A stretch of 64,000 nt of DNA, taken from the NCBI RefSeq assembly GCF_900109685.1, contig NZ_FOBB01000014.1, positions 43,011 through 107,010 of the forward strand. Reading direction: 5' to 3'. The notes under the pieces are model-generated. The model was not told the origin of the DNA, searched no databases, and saw only the letters and a program-made list of their open reading frames with translations. This stretch comes from Chitinophaga rupis (GTDB lineage: Bacteria > Bacteroidota > Bacteroidia > Chitinophagales > Chitinophagaceae). The position numbers and the translations under genes were made by a program. Below are positions 8,922 to 18,373 of this stretch, piece after piece; within the stretch, counting starts at the first letter, position 1; every line of letters begins with the position of its first letter.

Positions 8922-10184
8922 TTAATGAAAAAGAAAATATGTTTCCAGCGATAACAGACCAATTACCATCCCTGCCACCGTCCTTAACACCTTGCTGTAA
9001 GTAAGCTTATCGTACCCCAGTAACAGCAGCACAAAGAAGGGCGCTGCCTGCGCTACATAGCGGGAGCTGAACAGGTGTGTAACTTTAAAGCTGGTAGCCA
9101 GCATCAGCATAGCTGCGGCTAAAAGGAACAGGAAAAAAGGTTCCGTGCGGCGTTCCCAGGCCCGCCATGCAGAGCATATTACAAAGTAAATAGCTACCAC
9201 TGCCAGTGCTGGCGCCATAATAAAAGGGTATAGCCGCATAAGGGCAGCCGGCAGTATTTTTTCCATGGCTACGCTTAGCGGGCCATACTCCCAGCGTACA
9301 AGGGTTATGTTCAGCAGCAGCAGTACTGCATAACCGCTCAGCATATATATTAAAACGCGTTTTCTGAAATAGAACCAGCCCGGCGCCAGTAAAAAGGTGA
9401 TCAGCGCGCCATAGGCAAAGGCCAGCATACCATGTTCTGCATCCAGCCCGCCTGCAGCGGTAAAAGCCTGCTGCGGAGGGGTGAGCCCTTTCCATATATA
9501 AAATACCGGTAAGCACATGGCTAATGCCACGCCGCAGTAAATGATCAGCAGCAGCCAGCGGCCGGTGCTGCGGAAATTATTGATCAGTAAGGCACCGGCA
9601 GCCGGCACCATGATCAGGAAAGGGGAGCGGCCCAGGATAGCCAGACCCAGCGCAAACCCCGCCAGCAAAGCCATTATCAGGCTTACAGGCAATGCGCTTT
9701 CCTGCCTTTGCAGCGCAAACCATAATAGCAGAATAGACAGGGTGGCAAAGAACATGGGCGGTATTTCCGTTAAAGCCATACCGGAAACCGTCCATACCAT
9801 AGGTATGGCCATTACGGTAAGCGCCAGTATAAAGGCCTGCTTCCTGTCGGCCGTATGTATGCGTGTGATCAGCGCGGTGAGCACCAGGATCATTAACCCC
9901 AGTAAAGCGGTATTTACCAGCCGTATACCCGGTGTTTGCAAATGGGTAATGCAACGCAACGGGTAGTGGATAAACTGATAAAGGGGGCCGGGGGCCTGTT
10001 GATTTATGTTAAGCAGGAACTCTTTTGAAAGCCCGTATTGTTCAAACAGATACACATTTGGAATAAAAAGGGGCTCGTCGTACAGGGGCGGTTGTTTGTG
10101 GTAAATGGTAAGCAGCACCAGAAACACGTATCCTGTAACTCCTAATAGTAGTAATAAAGTCGCAGGTACAGGTAATTTTTTCAT
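8922..10184 (-). CDS. Polytopic membrane glycosyltransferase (GT-C fold, ALG10/PMT-like)
   Basis: 420 residues from the ATG at 10184; an ATG nine codons upstream (10211) is the alternative. About eleven hydrophobic segments. The first periplasmic loop contains YDEPLFIPNVYLFEQYGL and then NQQAPGPLYQFIHYPL. An acidic pair after helix 1 and a PGPLY segment recall the GT-C superfamily, in particular the DIE2/ALG10 signature (DE.FHI..., ...PPGLY). GT-C enzymes transfer sugar from a polyprenyl-phosphate donor outside the membrane. If so, it would add a side-chain or final sugar to the lipid-linked unit. The ALG10 resemblance is from motif memory and is inference; a plain PMT/ArnT-like assignment is the safer fallback. 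Confidence 0.65.
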   Translation of the reverse strand: MKKLPVPATLLLLLGVTGYVFLVLLTIYHKQPPLYDEPLFIPNVYLFEQYGLSKEFLLNINQQAPGPLYQFIHYPLRCITHLQTPGIRLVNTALLGLMILVLTALITRIHTADRKQAFILALTVMAIPMVWTVSGMALTEIPPMFFATLSILLLWFALQRQESALPVSLIMALLAGFALGLAILGRSPFLIMVPAAGALLINNFRSTGRWLLLIIYCGVALAMCLPVFYIWKGLTPPQQAFTAAGGLDAEHGMLAFAYGALITFLLAPGWFYFRKRVLIYMLSGYAVLLLLNITLVRWEYGPLSVAMEKILPAALMRLYPFIMAPALAVVAIYFVICSAWRAWERRTEPFFLFLLAAAMLMLATSFKVTHLFSSRYVAQAAPFFVLLLLGYDKLTYSKVLRTVAGMVIGLLSLETYFLFH

Positions 10185-10640
10185 GGAGAAGATTCGAGGT
10201 AAGTGAGGCATTAAAATTAATGCACTTCATTCCATAATAACAAATTTTTGAAGTATTTTTTGTTTTCAAACTCGTTTACCATCACTTTTAACGCATTCAC
10301 CAGCCAAAATAAACCGTTTACGAAATATCGATTATGAAATGATTCAAGTATTATATTTTTACATCCGTTCGGACATTGTTCCATTTTCTCTTAAATGAAA
10401 ACAGTTGCACCGAATTTGGCAAATATGCGTACTTTAGAGTTATATTTATTGAGGAGACCTACTAAGTTGTATAGTTAATCCTTTTCTAATCGACCATAAT
10501 ATCCCCTGAAAAACTACCGTACATTTTCAGTTCATCTTTGACCACATCCAATTTAAAGCCTTCTTTATACCTATGGCACAGCTATGCTTTGTCGCGTGGT
10601 ATTTGGTTTAACAAAGAAATATTGAAAAAGAAGGTAGTAA
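10185..10640. other. Divergent intergenic region between the two exopolysaccharide blocks
   Basis: 456 AT-rich bases between the leftward membrane glycosyltransferase and the rightward receiver gene. Both promoters and any shared operator should lie here. The closest match to a Bacteroidota -7 element is CATCTTTG at 10533-10540 on the + strand, without a good -33 partner, so no promoter is called. No gene-like frame is present. Confidence 0.5.
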
Positions 10641-11033
10641 ATGAAAAAGAAAGTTTTAATAATAGACGACAGCAAGCCAATAAGATTATTGTTGGATGCA
10701 ATCCTTGGCAGGCATTACACTGTAATGACCGCTCAGGACGGATTGGAAGCAATGGCCTGGCTTTCGAAGGGGAATGCAGCAGATGTGATCATCACTGACC
10801 TTCACATGCCTAATATAGACGGGTGGGAATTATTGGAACACCTGTCCGGCAGCTACCTTTATAAAGATATACCGGTTATGGTACTTTCCGGAGAAGTACT
10901 AAATACAGAGCCAACTGCAATTATCGCCCGTTTTGATAACGTACGGGTAGTAATGCAAAAGCCTTTTGATCCCGTAGTGTTACTTGAAAAAGTAGCACAC
11001 ATGCTGAACGGTCAGCTTACGGTGTCGATATAA
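10641..11033 (+). CDS. Single-domain response regulator (CheY-like receiver)
   Basis: 130 residues, just one receiver domain. All five key residues are present: acidic pair Asp9/Asp10 (LIIDDSK), phospho-acceptor Asp53 (IITDLHMP), Ser83 (MVLSGE) and Lys107 (QKPFD). No output domain and no neighbouring histidine kinase are visible. It is the first gene of the rightward block, 36 bases before the sugar-phosphate transferase, which itself begins with a receiver-like domain. A signalling link between the two is a reasonable inference, for example phosphorylation-dependent docking that controls initiation of polymer synthesis. Confidence 0.9.
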   Translation: MKKKVLIIDDSKPIRLLLDAILGRHYTVMTAQDGLEAMAWLSKGNAADVIITDLHMPNIDGWELLEHLSGSYLYKDIPVMVLSGEVLNTEPTAIIARFDNVRVVMQKPFDPVVLLEKVAHMLNGQLTVSI

Positions 11034-11068
11034 GATAATCCCTTACCCATTATTAACTGTAATAAAAT

Positions 11069-12229
11069 ATGGAGACGACGATTACACCTAGTTTTTCAAC
11101 TACTGCCACTGTTGTCAGGAGTAGCACTACTGGTAAACAGAACAACCCGATCTACCGGCAAATCACCGATGAGAAGATCGCGTTGTTCGTTGGTCACTCT
11201 TATGTGGATGTACCCCAGGAAACTCCCAGCTTCAGGTATCTCGTAGCAGAGCACATTGAAGATGCACAGCAGGCCATAGACCAGCTGCTGAACGTGTATC
11301 GCAAAATACCGGCGGTGATCATTTACCGCTTTAACAGTTCTTACGAAACAGATCTGGCAAACTGGGAAGCCTATTTTGAAGAGCACCAGGTGCTCAGCTC
11401 CATTCCGTTCTTCCTGTATACAGATCAATTGTCTGCGCCCCTGAAATCATTAGTTAAAAAACACAACTTTATTGACGAGATCATTACACGGGAATGCCTG
11501 GTTAGCCGCCTGGCAGAAAAAGTGAATTTCGTAAGCAAGTTCAAACGCATGCACCTGTTTGCCGACAAAACGCCCGAAACATCCATCGTAGCTACTTCCG
11601 GCAAACATATCAACCACCTGCTGAAACGTATTTTCGACGTAGCAGTAGCCGGCGCTTTACTGGTGCTGCTGTCTCCCGTGTTCCTGCTCATTGCCATCCT
11701 CATCAGGCTGGAATCCAAAGGACCGGTATTCTATTCCTCCCCCCGGGCAGGTAAGAACTACCGCATGTTCCGCTTTCATAAGTTCAGGACCATGATACCG
11801 AATGCAGATAAACAGCTGCAGCAGTTAAAGGACCGGAACCAGTATAACACCAATGAAAATGGCCCCGTATTCCTGAAGTTCTCCAATGATCCCCGGATCA
11901 CCCGCCTGGGTAAATTTTTGCGGAACACCAGCCTCGACGAGCTGCCGCAATTGTTTAACGTGCTGGTAGGGGATATGTCGCTGGTAGGGAACAGGCCGCT
12001 GCCTTTATATGAAGCAGCGTCTTTAACCACCGATGCGTGGGCAGAACGTTTCCTGGCGCCTGCAGGCATTACCGGCCTGTGGCAGATCAGCAAACGTGGT
12101 AAAAAAGATATGTCAGTGGAAGAGCGTATCAGCCTGGATATTAACTATGCAAACAAACATTCGTTTGTATATGATATGTGGCTGATGGTGAATACGCCGT
12201 TCGCTATGGTACAAAAAGATAACGTATAA
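11069..12229 (+). CDS. Initiating sugar-phosphate transferase with N-terminal receiver-like domain
   Basis: 386 residues. Residues 187-386 are a bacterial sugar transferase domain (PF02397; WcaJ/PglC type). It has one membrane segment (VAVAGALLVLLSPVFLLIAI), the basic FHKFRTM motif and conserved LRNTSLDELPQL, then GNRPLP and GITGLWQISKRG. Such enzymes start each repeat unit by moving sugar-1-phosphate onto undecaprenyl phosphate. WcaJ-type enzymes usually have four extra N-terminal helices. Here residues about 30-155 form a soluble alpha/beta domain (DEKIALFVGH, AVIIYRF, SIPFFLYTDQ, FIDEIITRE) that resembles a receiver without its phosphorylation Asp. The stop codon overlaps the next ATG at one base, so the operon is tight. 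Confidence 0.88.
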   Translation: METTITPSFSTTATVVRSSTTGKQNNPIYRQITDEKIALFVGHSYVDVPQETPSFRYLVAEHIEDAQQAIDQLLNVYRKIPAVIIYRFNSSYETDLANWEAYFEEHQVLSSIPFFLYTDQLSAPLKSLVKKHNFIDEIITRECLVSRLAEKVNFVSKFKRMHLFADKTPETSIVATSGKHINHLLKRIFDVAVAGALLVLLSPVFLLIAILIRLESKGPVFYSSPRAGKNYRMFRFHKFRTMIPNADKQLQQLKDRNQYNTNENGPVFLKFSNDPRITRLGKFLRNTSLDELPQLFNVLVGDMSLVGNRPLPLYEAASLTTDAWAERFLAPAGITGLWQISKRGKKDMSVEERISLDINYANKHSFVYDMWLMVNTPFAMVQKDNV

Positions 12230-13440
12230 TGATCGCCGTTATTGAAGTAATTTTATTTTCCTACTTAGCCGGATGCATTTTATTTAACCTGGTACTTTCT
12301 GTAGCAGGACGGTTGCAGCGTAAAAGAACTATGCCGCCACCGGAAGCAGGCCTTTATGCCCGTGTGGCCATACTGATCCCTGCTTATAAAGAAGATAGCA
12401 TTATCCTGTCTACGGTAGAAAGTTATGCCCGGCTCAACTATCCCGCCGGTATGTATGAAGTGGTAGTGATAGCCGATTCCCTGCAGCCTGATACCTTAAC
12501 GCAGCTAAACCGTGCAGGCGCAACAGTTATACCGGTGTCGTTCGAGAAAAGCACCAAGGCCAAATCCCTTAACGCAGCTTTTTCACAGCTGCCGGATGAT
12601 GCCTATGACCTGGCGCTGATCTGCGATGCAGACAATATGCTCTCGCCTGATTTCCTGTTAAAGGTGAACGGCGCTTTCCAGAACGGGGAGTATGCCATAC
12701 AAACACAAAGAGTAGCTAAGAACTTAAATACGCCTTTTGCCGTGCTGGATGCAGCCAATGAGATCATTGCCAACCACCTGTACCGCAAGGGCGCAAACGC
12801 CTTAGGCCTTTCATCCTCGGTTATCGGTAGCGGCATGGCCTTTCATTATCCGCTCATTAAAGGTATTATGCAGGAAATTGAGGCTATTGGCGGGTTTGAT
12901 AAAGTGCTGCAGTTAATGGTGGTATCAAAGGGCCATGCCATTTATTATTTGGAGGATGCGCGGGTGTTTGACGAAAAGGTGGAGCAGCCCGAGGCATTTG
13001 AAAATCAGCGCCGCCGCTGGTTATCCAGTCAGCTGGTGTATTTGCGCCAGTACTGGAAAAAAGGCTGGCAGCAGCTGTTCCAGGGTAACGTGGATTATTT
13101 TAACCTGGCGGTTTGCCAGAACCTTTTAATGCCACGCCTGTTACTGCTGGCATCCGTTACGGTCATTACAGTGTTCTATATTCTTTTACACCATTACCTG
13201 CTGCTGCCCGCCGTTTGGTGGGTAGCGCTGTGGGTATGTAACTGTATCAGTTTGTTACTTCCTGTACCAGTGCTGTTTTTCCGTAAATACCTGTTTTCTG
13301 CGCTGCTGGGTATGCCGCGCGCCATTTTTATAATGGTATCGCTGCTGTTCCGCCTGAAAGGAGCCAATAACCGGTTCATTCACACCAAACACACTAAAAC
13401 CGGTATAGATAATCCCTTATTAGATGTTGTCAGCAAATAG
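12229..13440 (+). CDS. Membrane-bound glycosyltransferase family 2 (processive-type layout)
   Basis: 403 residues. One N-terminal membrane helix (VILFSYLAGCILFNLVL), then a GT-A domain: ILIPAYKEDS, DxD in LICDADNMLS, and a C-terminal QRRRW motif (ENQRRRWLSSQ). Three hydrophobic segments follow. The QxxRW motif and this topology are found in processive enzymes such as hyaluronan and cellulose synthases, and in many non-processive membrane GT2s. In a Wzx/Wzy-type cluster it more likely adds one sugar. ATG overlaps the previous stop by one base, and the 3' end overlaps the next gene by 17 bases. Confidence 0.87.
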   Translation: MIAVIEVILFSYLAGCILFNLVLSVAGRLQRKRTMPPPEAGLYARVAILIPAYKEDSIILSTVESYARLNYPAGMYEVVVIADSLQPDTLTQLNRAGATVIPVSFEKSTKAKSLNAAFSQLPDDAYDLALICDADNMLSPDFLLKVNGAFQNGEYAIQTQRVAKNLNTPFAVLDAANEIIANHLYRKGANALGLSSSVIGSGMAFHYPLIKGIMQEIEAIGGFDKVLQLMVVSKGHAIYYLEDARVFDEKVEQPEAFENQRRRWLSSQLVYLRQYWKKGWQQLFQGNVDYFNLAVCQNLLMPRLLLLASVTVITVFYILLHHYLLLPAVWWVALWVCNCISLLLPVPVLFFRKYLFSALLGMPRAIFIMVSLLFRLKGANNRFIHTKHTKTGIDNPLLDVVSK

Positions 13441-14338
13441 ATCAACATATTATCCCTTAGTATCTGTCATCACTGTTAATTATAACAATACACAGGTGAC
13501 CTGCGAGCTGCTGAACTCCCTGCAAAAGATCAGCTACCCCCGGCTGGAGGTGATTGTGGTAGATAATGCCTCTCAGGAAGATCCTTCCGGCATTATTAAT
13601 ACACAGTATCCCTCAGTGAAAGTGATCCGTAGCCAGGAGAACCGCGGTTTTGCCGGCGGCAATAACATGGGCATACAGGCAGCGCAAGGCTCTTACCTGT
13701 TCCTGGTGAATAATGATACCGAATTTACGGAGGGATTAATAGAAGGACTGCTGGAAGTATTTACACAGTTCCCGGATGCAGGGGTGGCCAGCCCCAAATT
13801 CCATTACTTCTTTCATAAGGGTACCATTGAGTATGCCGGCTACCATGCCGTTGATATATTCACCGGCCGTAACAGCATGATAGGCTGCCATGAACCGGAC
13901 CAGGGCCAGTATGATGCCATCAAAGCCACTCCCTATGCACATGGCGGTGCTATGATGATCAGCCGCGAGGCGCTGGCAAAAGTAGGCCTCATGCCCGAAG
14001 TGTACTTTTTGTATTATGAGGAATTTGACTGGTGCGAGCAGTTCCGCCGCAAAGGATATAAGATCTACTACCAGTACAAATCGCTGATCTATCACAAAGA
14101 ATCTATGACCACGGGCAAGAACAGCCCGTTGAAGACATATTACATCACCAGGAACAGGATACTGTTCATGCGCCGCAATGTACAATTGCCGGCCCGCCTG
14201 GTATTTTTACTTTATTTCATTTTTTTGACTGTACCCAAAAACACCCTCCAGTTCCTGCTGAAGCGCGAAGCAACGCACCTGAAAGCATTCTGGAGAGGTA
14301 TTGCCTGGAACATGAAGAACTTGAGATACGAAGTCTGA
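13424..14338 (+). CDS. Glycosyltransferase family 2 (rhamnosyltransferase-like)
   Basis: 304 residues, overlapping the previous gene by 17 bases. It has a GT-A start VSVITVNYNNTQVTCELL, the donor motif LVVNNDTEF-like (FLVNNDTEFT) and the acceptor segment GGAMMISREAL. YYEEFDWCEQFRRKGYKIYY matches GT2 enzymes of the rhamnosyltransferase group. One hydrophobic stretch near the C-terminus (LVFLLYFIFLTVPK) may tether it to the membrane. It probably extends the lipid-linked repeat unit on the cytoplasmic face. The sugar it transfers is unknown. Confidence 0.88.
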   Translation: MLSANRSTYYPLVSVITVNYNNTQVTCELLNSLQKISYPRLEVIVVDNASQEDPSGIINTQYPSVKVIRSQENRGFAGGNNMGIQAAQGSYLFLVNNDTEFTEGLIEGLLEVFTQFPDAGVASPKFHYFFHKGTIEYAGYHAVDIFTGRNSMIGCHEPDQGQYDAIKATPYAHGGAMMISREALAKVGLMPEVYFLYYEEFDWCEQFRRKGYKIYYQYKSLIYHKESMTTGKNSPLKTYYITRNRILFMRRNVQLPARLVFLLYFIFLTVPKNTLQFLLKREATHLKAFWRGIAWNMKNLRYEV

Positions 14339-14390
14339 ATTAATTATTAATTCACATTTCGCCGAACACTAACCGTAACACTGAACAACT

Positions 14391-16289
14391 ATGTGTGGTA
14401 TCGCAGGGTTTATTGATTTTTCCAAAAAATCCGGAACAGACATTTTGCAGCGCATGACAGATGCAATGCAGCACCGTGGCCCCAATGACTCCGGCTATGA
14501 AGTTTTTGAACATGCTGCAGCCGGCATTGGTTTCGGACAACGCCGTTTGTCTATCCTGGACCTTTCCAGCGGCGGACACCAGCCCATGCACTTCAAACAT
14601 TACTCCATCATCTTCAACGGGGAAATATACAACTTCAAGGAAATAAAGAAAGAGCTGGAAAAGCTGGGTTACAGCTTCCATTCCGGTTCTGATACCGAAG
14701 TGCTGCTAAAAGGATACGATGCCTGGAAAGAGCGCGTGCTGGACCGTTGCATTGGTATGTTTGCCTTTGTGATCTTTGACCGCCAGCAGGATGAAGTAGT
14801 TTTGTGCCGCGACCGCGCCGGCGTAAAACCCCTTTATTATTATTGGGATGGAAGCCGTTTATTATTTGGCTCTGAGCTGAAAGCTTTGTGCGAACACCCG
14901 GATTTCAAAAAGGAGATCGATGTGAACAGTGTATCCCTGTTCCTGCAATACAGCTACATACCCACCCCTTATACCATTTACCAGGAAACGCGTAAGCTGA
15001 AACCCGGCCACCTGCTCACCATCCGTTTAAACCGGCAGGAGCTGCAGGAGCGGGCATACTGGAATGTGCTGGATGCCTACAACCAGCCGCTAACGGGCCT
15101 TTCCCAGCATGAGGTGATACAGCATACGGAAGCGCTCATGAAAAGCGCTTACAACTACCGCATGGTAGCCGATGTGCCGGTAGGCGTGTTCCTGAGCGGC
15201 GGGTACGACAGTGCCAGCGTGGCCGCTATTATACAGGCCGGATCCGGCAGCCGTATCAAAACCTTTACCATCGGGTACAAGGAGCGCGCGTTCGATGAAT
15301 CGCAGGAAGCAAAAAAGATTGCCCGCCACCTGGGTACCGACCATACAGAATGGATCGTAGGCCCCAAGGATGCGCTGGAAATACTGGAGCAGCTGCCTGA
15401 AATTTATGACGAGCCGTTTGCCGATAACTCCACCGTACCAACTACCCTGGTAAGTAAGCTGGCCAGCAAACAGGTAAAGGTAGCGCTGAGCGCCGATGGC
15501 GGCGATGAGCTGTTTGCCGGTTATAATAAGTTCAATCAATCCCTGCGCTATACCCGCTTTTCCAAAAGATTGCAGGGCGTATTAAGCCATACCATGGGGT
15601 TGATGAAACCGGAGCTGATCCCATACTTCAATAAAAAATACAACTTCGCCTCCCGCTATGAGAAAATGAAGTTGATATGGGGCGCCGGCCAGGCGCAGTA
15701 TGCGCTGAAATATATCAGCCAGTACCTCACGGAAAGTGAAGTGCATCACTATATGCAGGTAAAGCCGGAAAAGTACAGGACCAACTTTGACCTGAACGGT
15801 GAGCTTACCAATGTAAACGACCCGCTGAATAAGCTGCTGGCCATTGATTACAAAACCTTCCTGGTAGATAATAACCTGGTGAAGGTAGACCGTGCTACCA
15901 TGAGCGTGAGCATTGAAGGCCGCGAACCTATGCTGGACCACCGCCTGGTGGAGTTCCTGGCGCAGGTGCCGCAGTCGCTGAAGGTAAAGGACAATGTGAA
16001 CAAGTACATTCTGAAAACCATTGTACATAAATACATTCCGCAGTCTTTAATGGACCGTCCCAAACGCCCGTTCATTGCGCCTTTGCAGGAATGGTTCCGG
16101 GATGAGCTGAAAGAGCAGATGCAGTATTACCTGGCGCCTGAAAGGCTGGCCAAAAGCGGCTTGTTCAACGCGCCGCACGTGCAGCAGCTCATGGAAAAAT
16201 ATATTAACGGTGGTAAGGTAAGCCACCAGAAGCTTTGGAATATACTGGTGTTCCAGTTATGGTATAACCGTTGGATGGAGAAATTATAA
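14391..16289 (+). CDS. asnB: Asparagine synthetase (glutamine-hydrolysing) family protein
   Basis: 632 residues, normal length for AsnB. Cys2 after Met removal (MCGIAGFIDF) is the Ntn-hydrolase nucleophile; RRLSILDLS and FNGEIYN belong to the glutaminase domain. The synthetase domain has the PP-loop GVFLSGGYDSASVAA (family consensus SGGxDS) and LSADGGDELFAGY. The chemistry would be ATP-dependent transfer of glutamine ammonia to a carboxylate. AsnB-type genes inside polysaccharide clusters are often thought to amidate uronic acid residues instead of making asparagine. The position between GT genes supports this, but the substrate is inference. The next gene starts on its stop codon. Confidence 0.9.
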   Translation: MCGIAGFIDFSKKSGTDILQRMTDAMQHRGPNDSGYEVFEHAAAGIGFGQRRLSILDLSSGGHQPMHFKHYSIIFNGEIYNFKEIKKELEKLGYSFHSGSDTEVLLKGYDAWKERVLDRCIGMFAFVIFDRQQDEVVLCRDRAGVKPLYYYWDGSRLLFGSELKALCEHPDFKKEIDVNSVSLFLQYSYIPTPYTIYQETRKLKPGHLLTIRLNRQELQERAYWNVLDAYNQPLTGLSQHEVIQHTEALMKSAYNYRMVADVPVGVFLSGGYDSASVAAIIQAGSGSRIKTFTIGYKERAFDESQEAKKIARHLGTDHTEWIVGPKDALEILEQLPEIYDEPFADNSTVPTTLVSKLASKQVKVALSADGGDELFAGYNKFNQSLRYTRFSKRLQGVLSHTMGLMKPELIPYFNKKYNFASRYEKMKLIWGAGQAQYALKYISQYLTESEVHHYMQVKPEKYRTNFDLNGELTNVNDPLNKLLAIDYKTFLVDNNLVKVDRATMSVSIEGREPMLDHRLVEFLAQVPQSLKVKDNVNKYILKTIVHKYIPQSLMDRPKRPFIAPLQEWFRDELKEQMQYYLAPERLAKSGLFNAPHVQQLMEKYINGGKVSHQKLWNILVFQLWYNRWMEKL

Positions 16290-17413
16290 TGTTACCGGCA
16301 AAAAAAATACGCGTACTGCAAACCATCCGCCAGGGCAAGATCGGCGGCGGGGAAAGCCATGTGCTGGACCTGGTGGCCACGCTAAACCGTACCCGTTTTG
16401 AACCGGTAGTGCTGGCCTTTACAGATGGGCCTATGATACAGGCCCTGCAAAAAATGGAGGTGCCCGTACATGTAATAGCCAGTGAAAAAGCATTTGACAT
16501 CAGCGTGTGGAAACAGGTAAAACGTTTTTTACAACAGCAGCAAATAGATATGGTGCATGTGCACGGCACCCGCGCCAACACCAATGTGCTGTGGGCCGCG
16601 CGTTCCCTGCAGCTGCCGCTGATCTATACCATTCACGGCTGGTCGTTTCATGAAGGGCTGAACCCCATGATGAAACGGGCACGTATAGCTGCAGAAAAAT
16701 ACATAACCCGCAAGGCCCAGGTCAACATCTGTGTATCTGAAGCTAACCGCCAAACCGGCCTGCAGGCCTTTGGCAGCTTCCATGCAGAGGTGATCAGGAA
16801 TGGTGTGAACCTGCAGAAGTTTGATCCCGCCGTTATTTACCCGGATGTAAGAACGGCCCTGGGCATCCCGGCAGACCACCTGGTAGTAGGGTACATAGCC
16901 CGTATGACCTACCAGAAAGATCCGGTTACCATGATCCGCGCATTTGCCGCAGCAGCACAACAGGTAAAGGACGTTACATTGCTGATGGTAGGCGGGGGAG
17001 AGCTGAAGCAAACCGCCATGGATACCGCGCAGGCGCTGGGCATTGCAGACAAAGTAGTGTTCCTGGATTTCCGGCAGGATGTTCCGGCTGTGCTGAAAGC
17101 TATGGATATTTACTGCCTGCCATCCCTATGGGAAGGTTTTCCTATTGGTGTGCTGGAAGCCATGGCCATGGGTAAAGCGGTGATTGCCACCGATGTGGAT
17201 GGCACGCGTGAAGCCGTTACCCATGAGCAGAACGGGCTGCTGGTGCCACCCGCTAATCCCGAGGCCTTAACCGCCGCTATGGTGCGGCTGCTGCAGGATT
17301 TTTATTTGCGTAAACAGCTGCAGCAAAAGGCCGTTAAAACTATTCAAACTACCTACAATGTAACGGGAATGACCCGCCGCATTGAAAATATCTATGAAGC
17401 AATTAGCCTTTAG
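16289..17413 (+). CDS. Glycosyltransferase family 4
   Basis: 374 residues from the ATG at 16289, which overlaps the last base of the previous stop; a TTG at 16271 is less likely. GT-B fold: N-terminal GGGESHVLDLVATL, VHVHGTRANTN and IHGWSFHEG, then the C-terminal donor site VGYIARMTYQKDP, LPSLWEGFPIGVLEAMAMG and GTREAV. The E..F...LEA pattern is the retaining GT4 signature for the nucleotide-sugar phosphate and ribose. No membrane helix. It should work at the cytoplasmic face of the membrane on the growing repeat unit. Confidence 0.92.
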   Translation: MLPAKKIRVLQTIRQGKIGGGESHVLDLVATLNRTRFEPVVLAFTDGPMIQALQKMEVPVHVIASEKAFDISVWKQVKRFLQQQQIDMVHVHGTRANTNVLWAARSLQLPLIYTIHGWSFHEGLNPMMKRARIAAEKYITRKAQVNICVSEANRQTGLQAFGSFHAEVIRNGVNLQKFDPAVIYPDVRTALGIPADHLVVGYIARMTYQKDPVTMIRAFAAAAQQVKDVTLLMVGGGELKQTAMDTAQALGIADKVVFLDFRQDVPAVLKAMDIYCLPSLWEGFPIGVLEAMAMGKAVIATDVDGTREAVTHEQNGLLVPPANPEALTAAMVRLLQDFYLRKQLQQKAVKTIQTTYNVTGMTRRIENIYEAISL

Positions 17414-17473
17414 CGCTTAGTAATGGTCAATACTAAATACTAAAAGCTGGTTAAAAATTAATAATTGGATACT

Positions 17474-18232
17474 ATGACCACGATCACTTACGAATACGAA
17501 CGTTTTACTGACAACAAACGACTGAAATTTATTGAGAGCTGCCTGCAGCAAGGCATTCCGGCCCGGGGCCGCGTACTGGACGTAGGCTGTGGCAATGGGG
17601 TGATAAGCCGTCACCTTGGACAGTTTGGTTATGACGTGCTGGGTATTGACATTAGCCAGAAAACAATAGATGTAGCCCGCTCAAAAAATAAGCTGCCCAA
17701 TGTACATTTTGAAGCCATCAGCGCAGAAGCATTAAAGGCGCAGGGCCAGCAGTACGATGCAGTAATATGCAGCGAGGTGCTGGAACACCTGGACCAGCCG
17801 GGCATTTTACTGGAAACAATAGCTGCCGCATTGAAACCGGAAGGCATGTTAATAGTTACAGTGCCTAATGGTAAAGGCCCGCGGGAAGTATGTGTAACCA
17901 AGCCTATGCTGAAAGCGCGCAAAAACCCTGCAATATGGGGTTTTATTAACGGTATTAAAAAAGCGCTGGGCTTTAAGGGGACCACGGTACAGTCGCAGGC
18001 CGATAACCTGGATCATGTGCAGTTCTTTACCCGTAAGGATCTGCATGCCCTGGCTACTGCGCACGATTTTAAGATCGTACGTTTTGCTAAAACCAATTTT
18101 GTGGAAGATGTATTTCCCTTTTCCCTGTTCACCAAACGCATTAAATTTTTGCAGGCCCTGGATTGCCAGGTAGCAGAAATATTGCCGCTGGGCTTTACAG
18201 GCGGGTTTAATACAGTATGGAGGAAGAAATAG
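17474..18232 (+). CDS. Class I SAM-dependent methyltransferase
   Basis: 252 residues from the ATG at 17474; a TTG at 17465 is less likely. Motif I is RVLDVGCGNGVISRHLG, motif II VLGIDISQKTI, and post-II ICSEVLEHLDQPG, all typical of UbiG/Methyltransf_11-type folds. After the core there is a basic region (KPMLKARKNPAIWGFINGIK) and a C-terminal alpha/beta part. In this context it may O-methylate a sugar or cap the polymer, though small-molecule substrates cannot be ruled out. It is 60 bases downstream of the GT4 gene and is followed by a family B word array. Confidence 0.85.
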   Translation: MTTITYEYERFTDNKRLKFIESCLQQGIPARGRVLDVGCGNGVISRHLGQFGYDVLGIDISQKTIDVARSKNKLPNVHFEAISAEALKAQGQQYDAVICSEVLEHLDQPGILLETIAAALKPEGMLIVTVPNGKGPREVCVTKPMLKARKNPAIWGFINGIKKALGFKGTTVQSQADNLDHVQFFTRKDLHALATAHDFKIVRFAKTNFVEDVFPFSLFTKRIKFLQALDCQVAEILPLGFTGGFNTVWRKK

Positions 18233-18366
18233 TGGTCCATAGTCTATAGTCCATAGTCCATTGCCTTTTTCGTGGCTGCTAATAGTTCGAAAATGGTCGT
18301 GGACAGTTATAGACAAACCACAATAAACAACATAACATCCATGGACTATGGACCATGGACCATGGA
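18233..18366. repeat. Intergenic inverted word array, family B (GTCCATAG/CTATGGAC), copy 1
   Basis: Directly after the methyltransferase TAG, the left arm (18235-18262) reiterates GTCCATAGTC. The inverted right arm (18338-18366) reads CATGGACTATGGACCATGG and similar, ending a few bases before the GT14 ATG at 18374. About 75 unrelated bases lie between. The layout is the same as family A but the words differ. Confidence 0.85.
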
Positions 18367-18373
18367 CTAAGAA

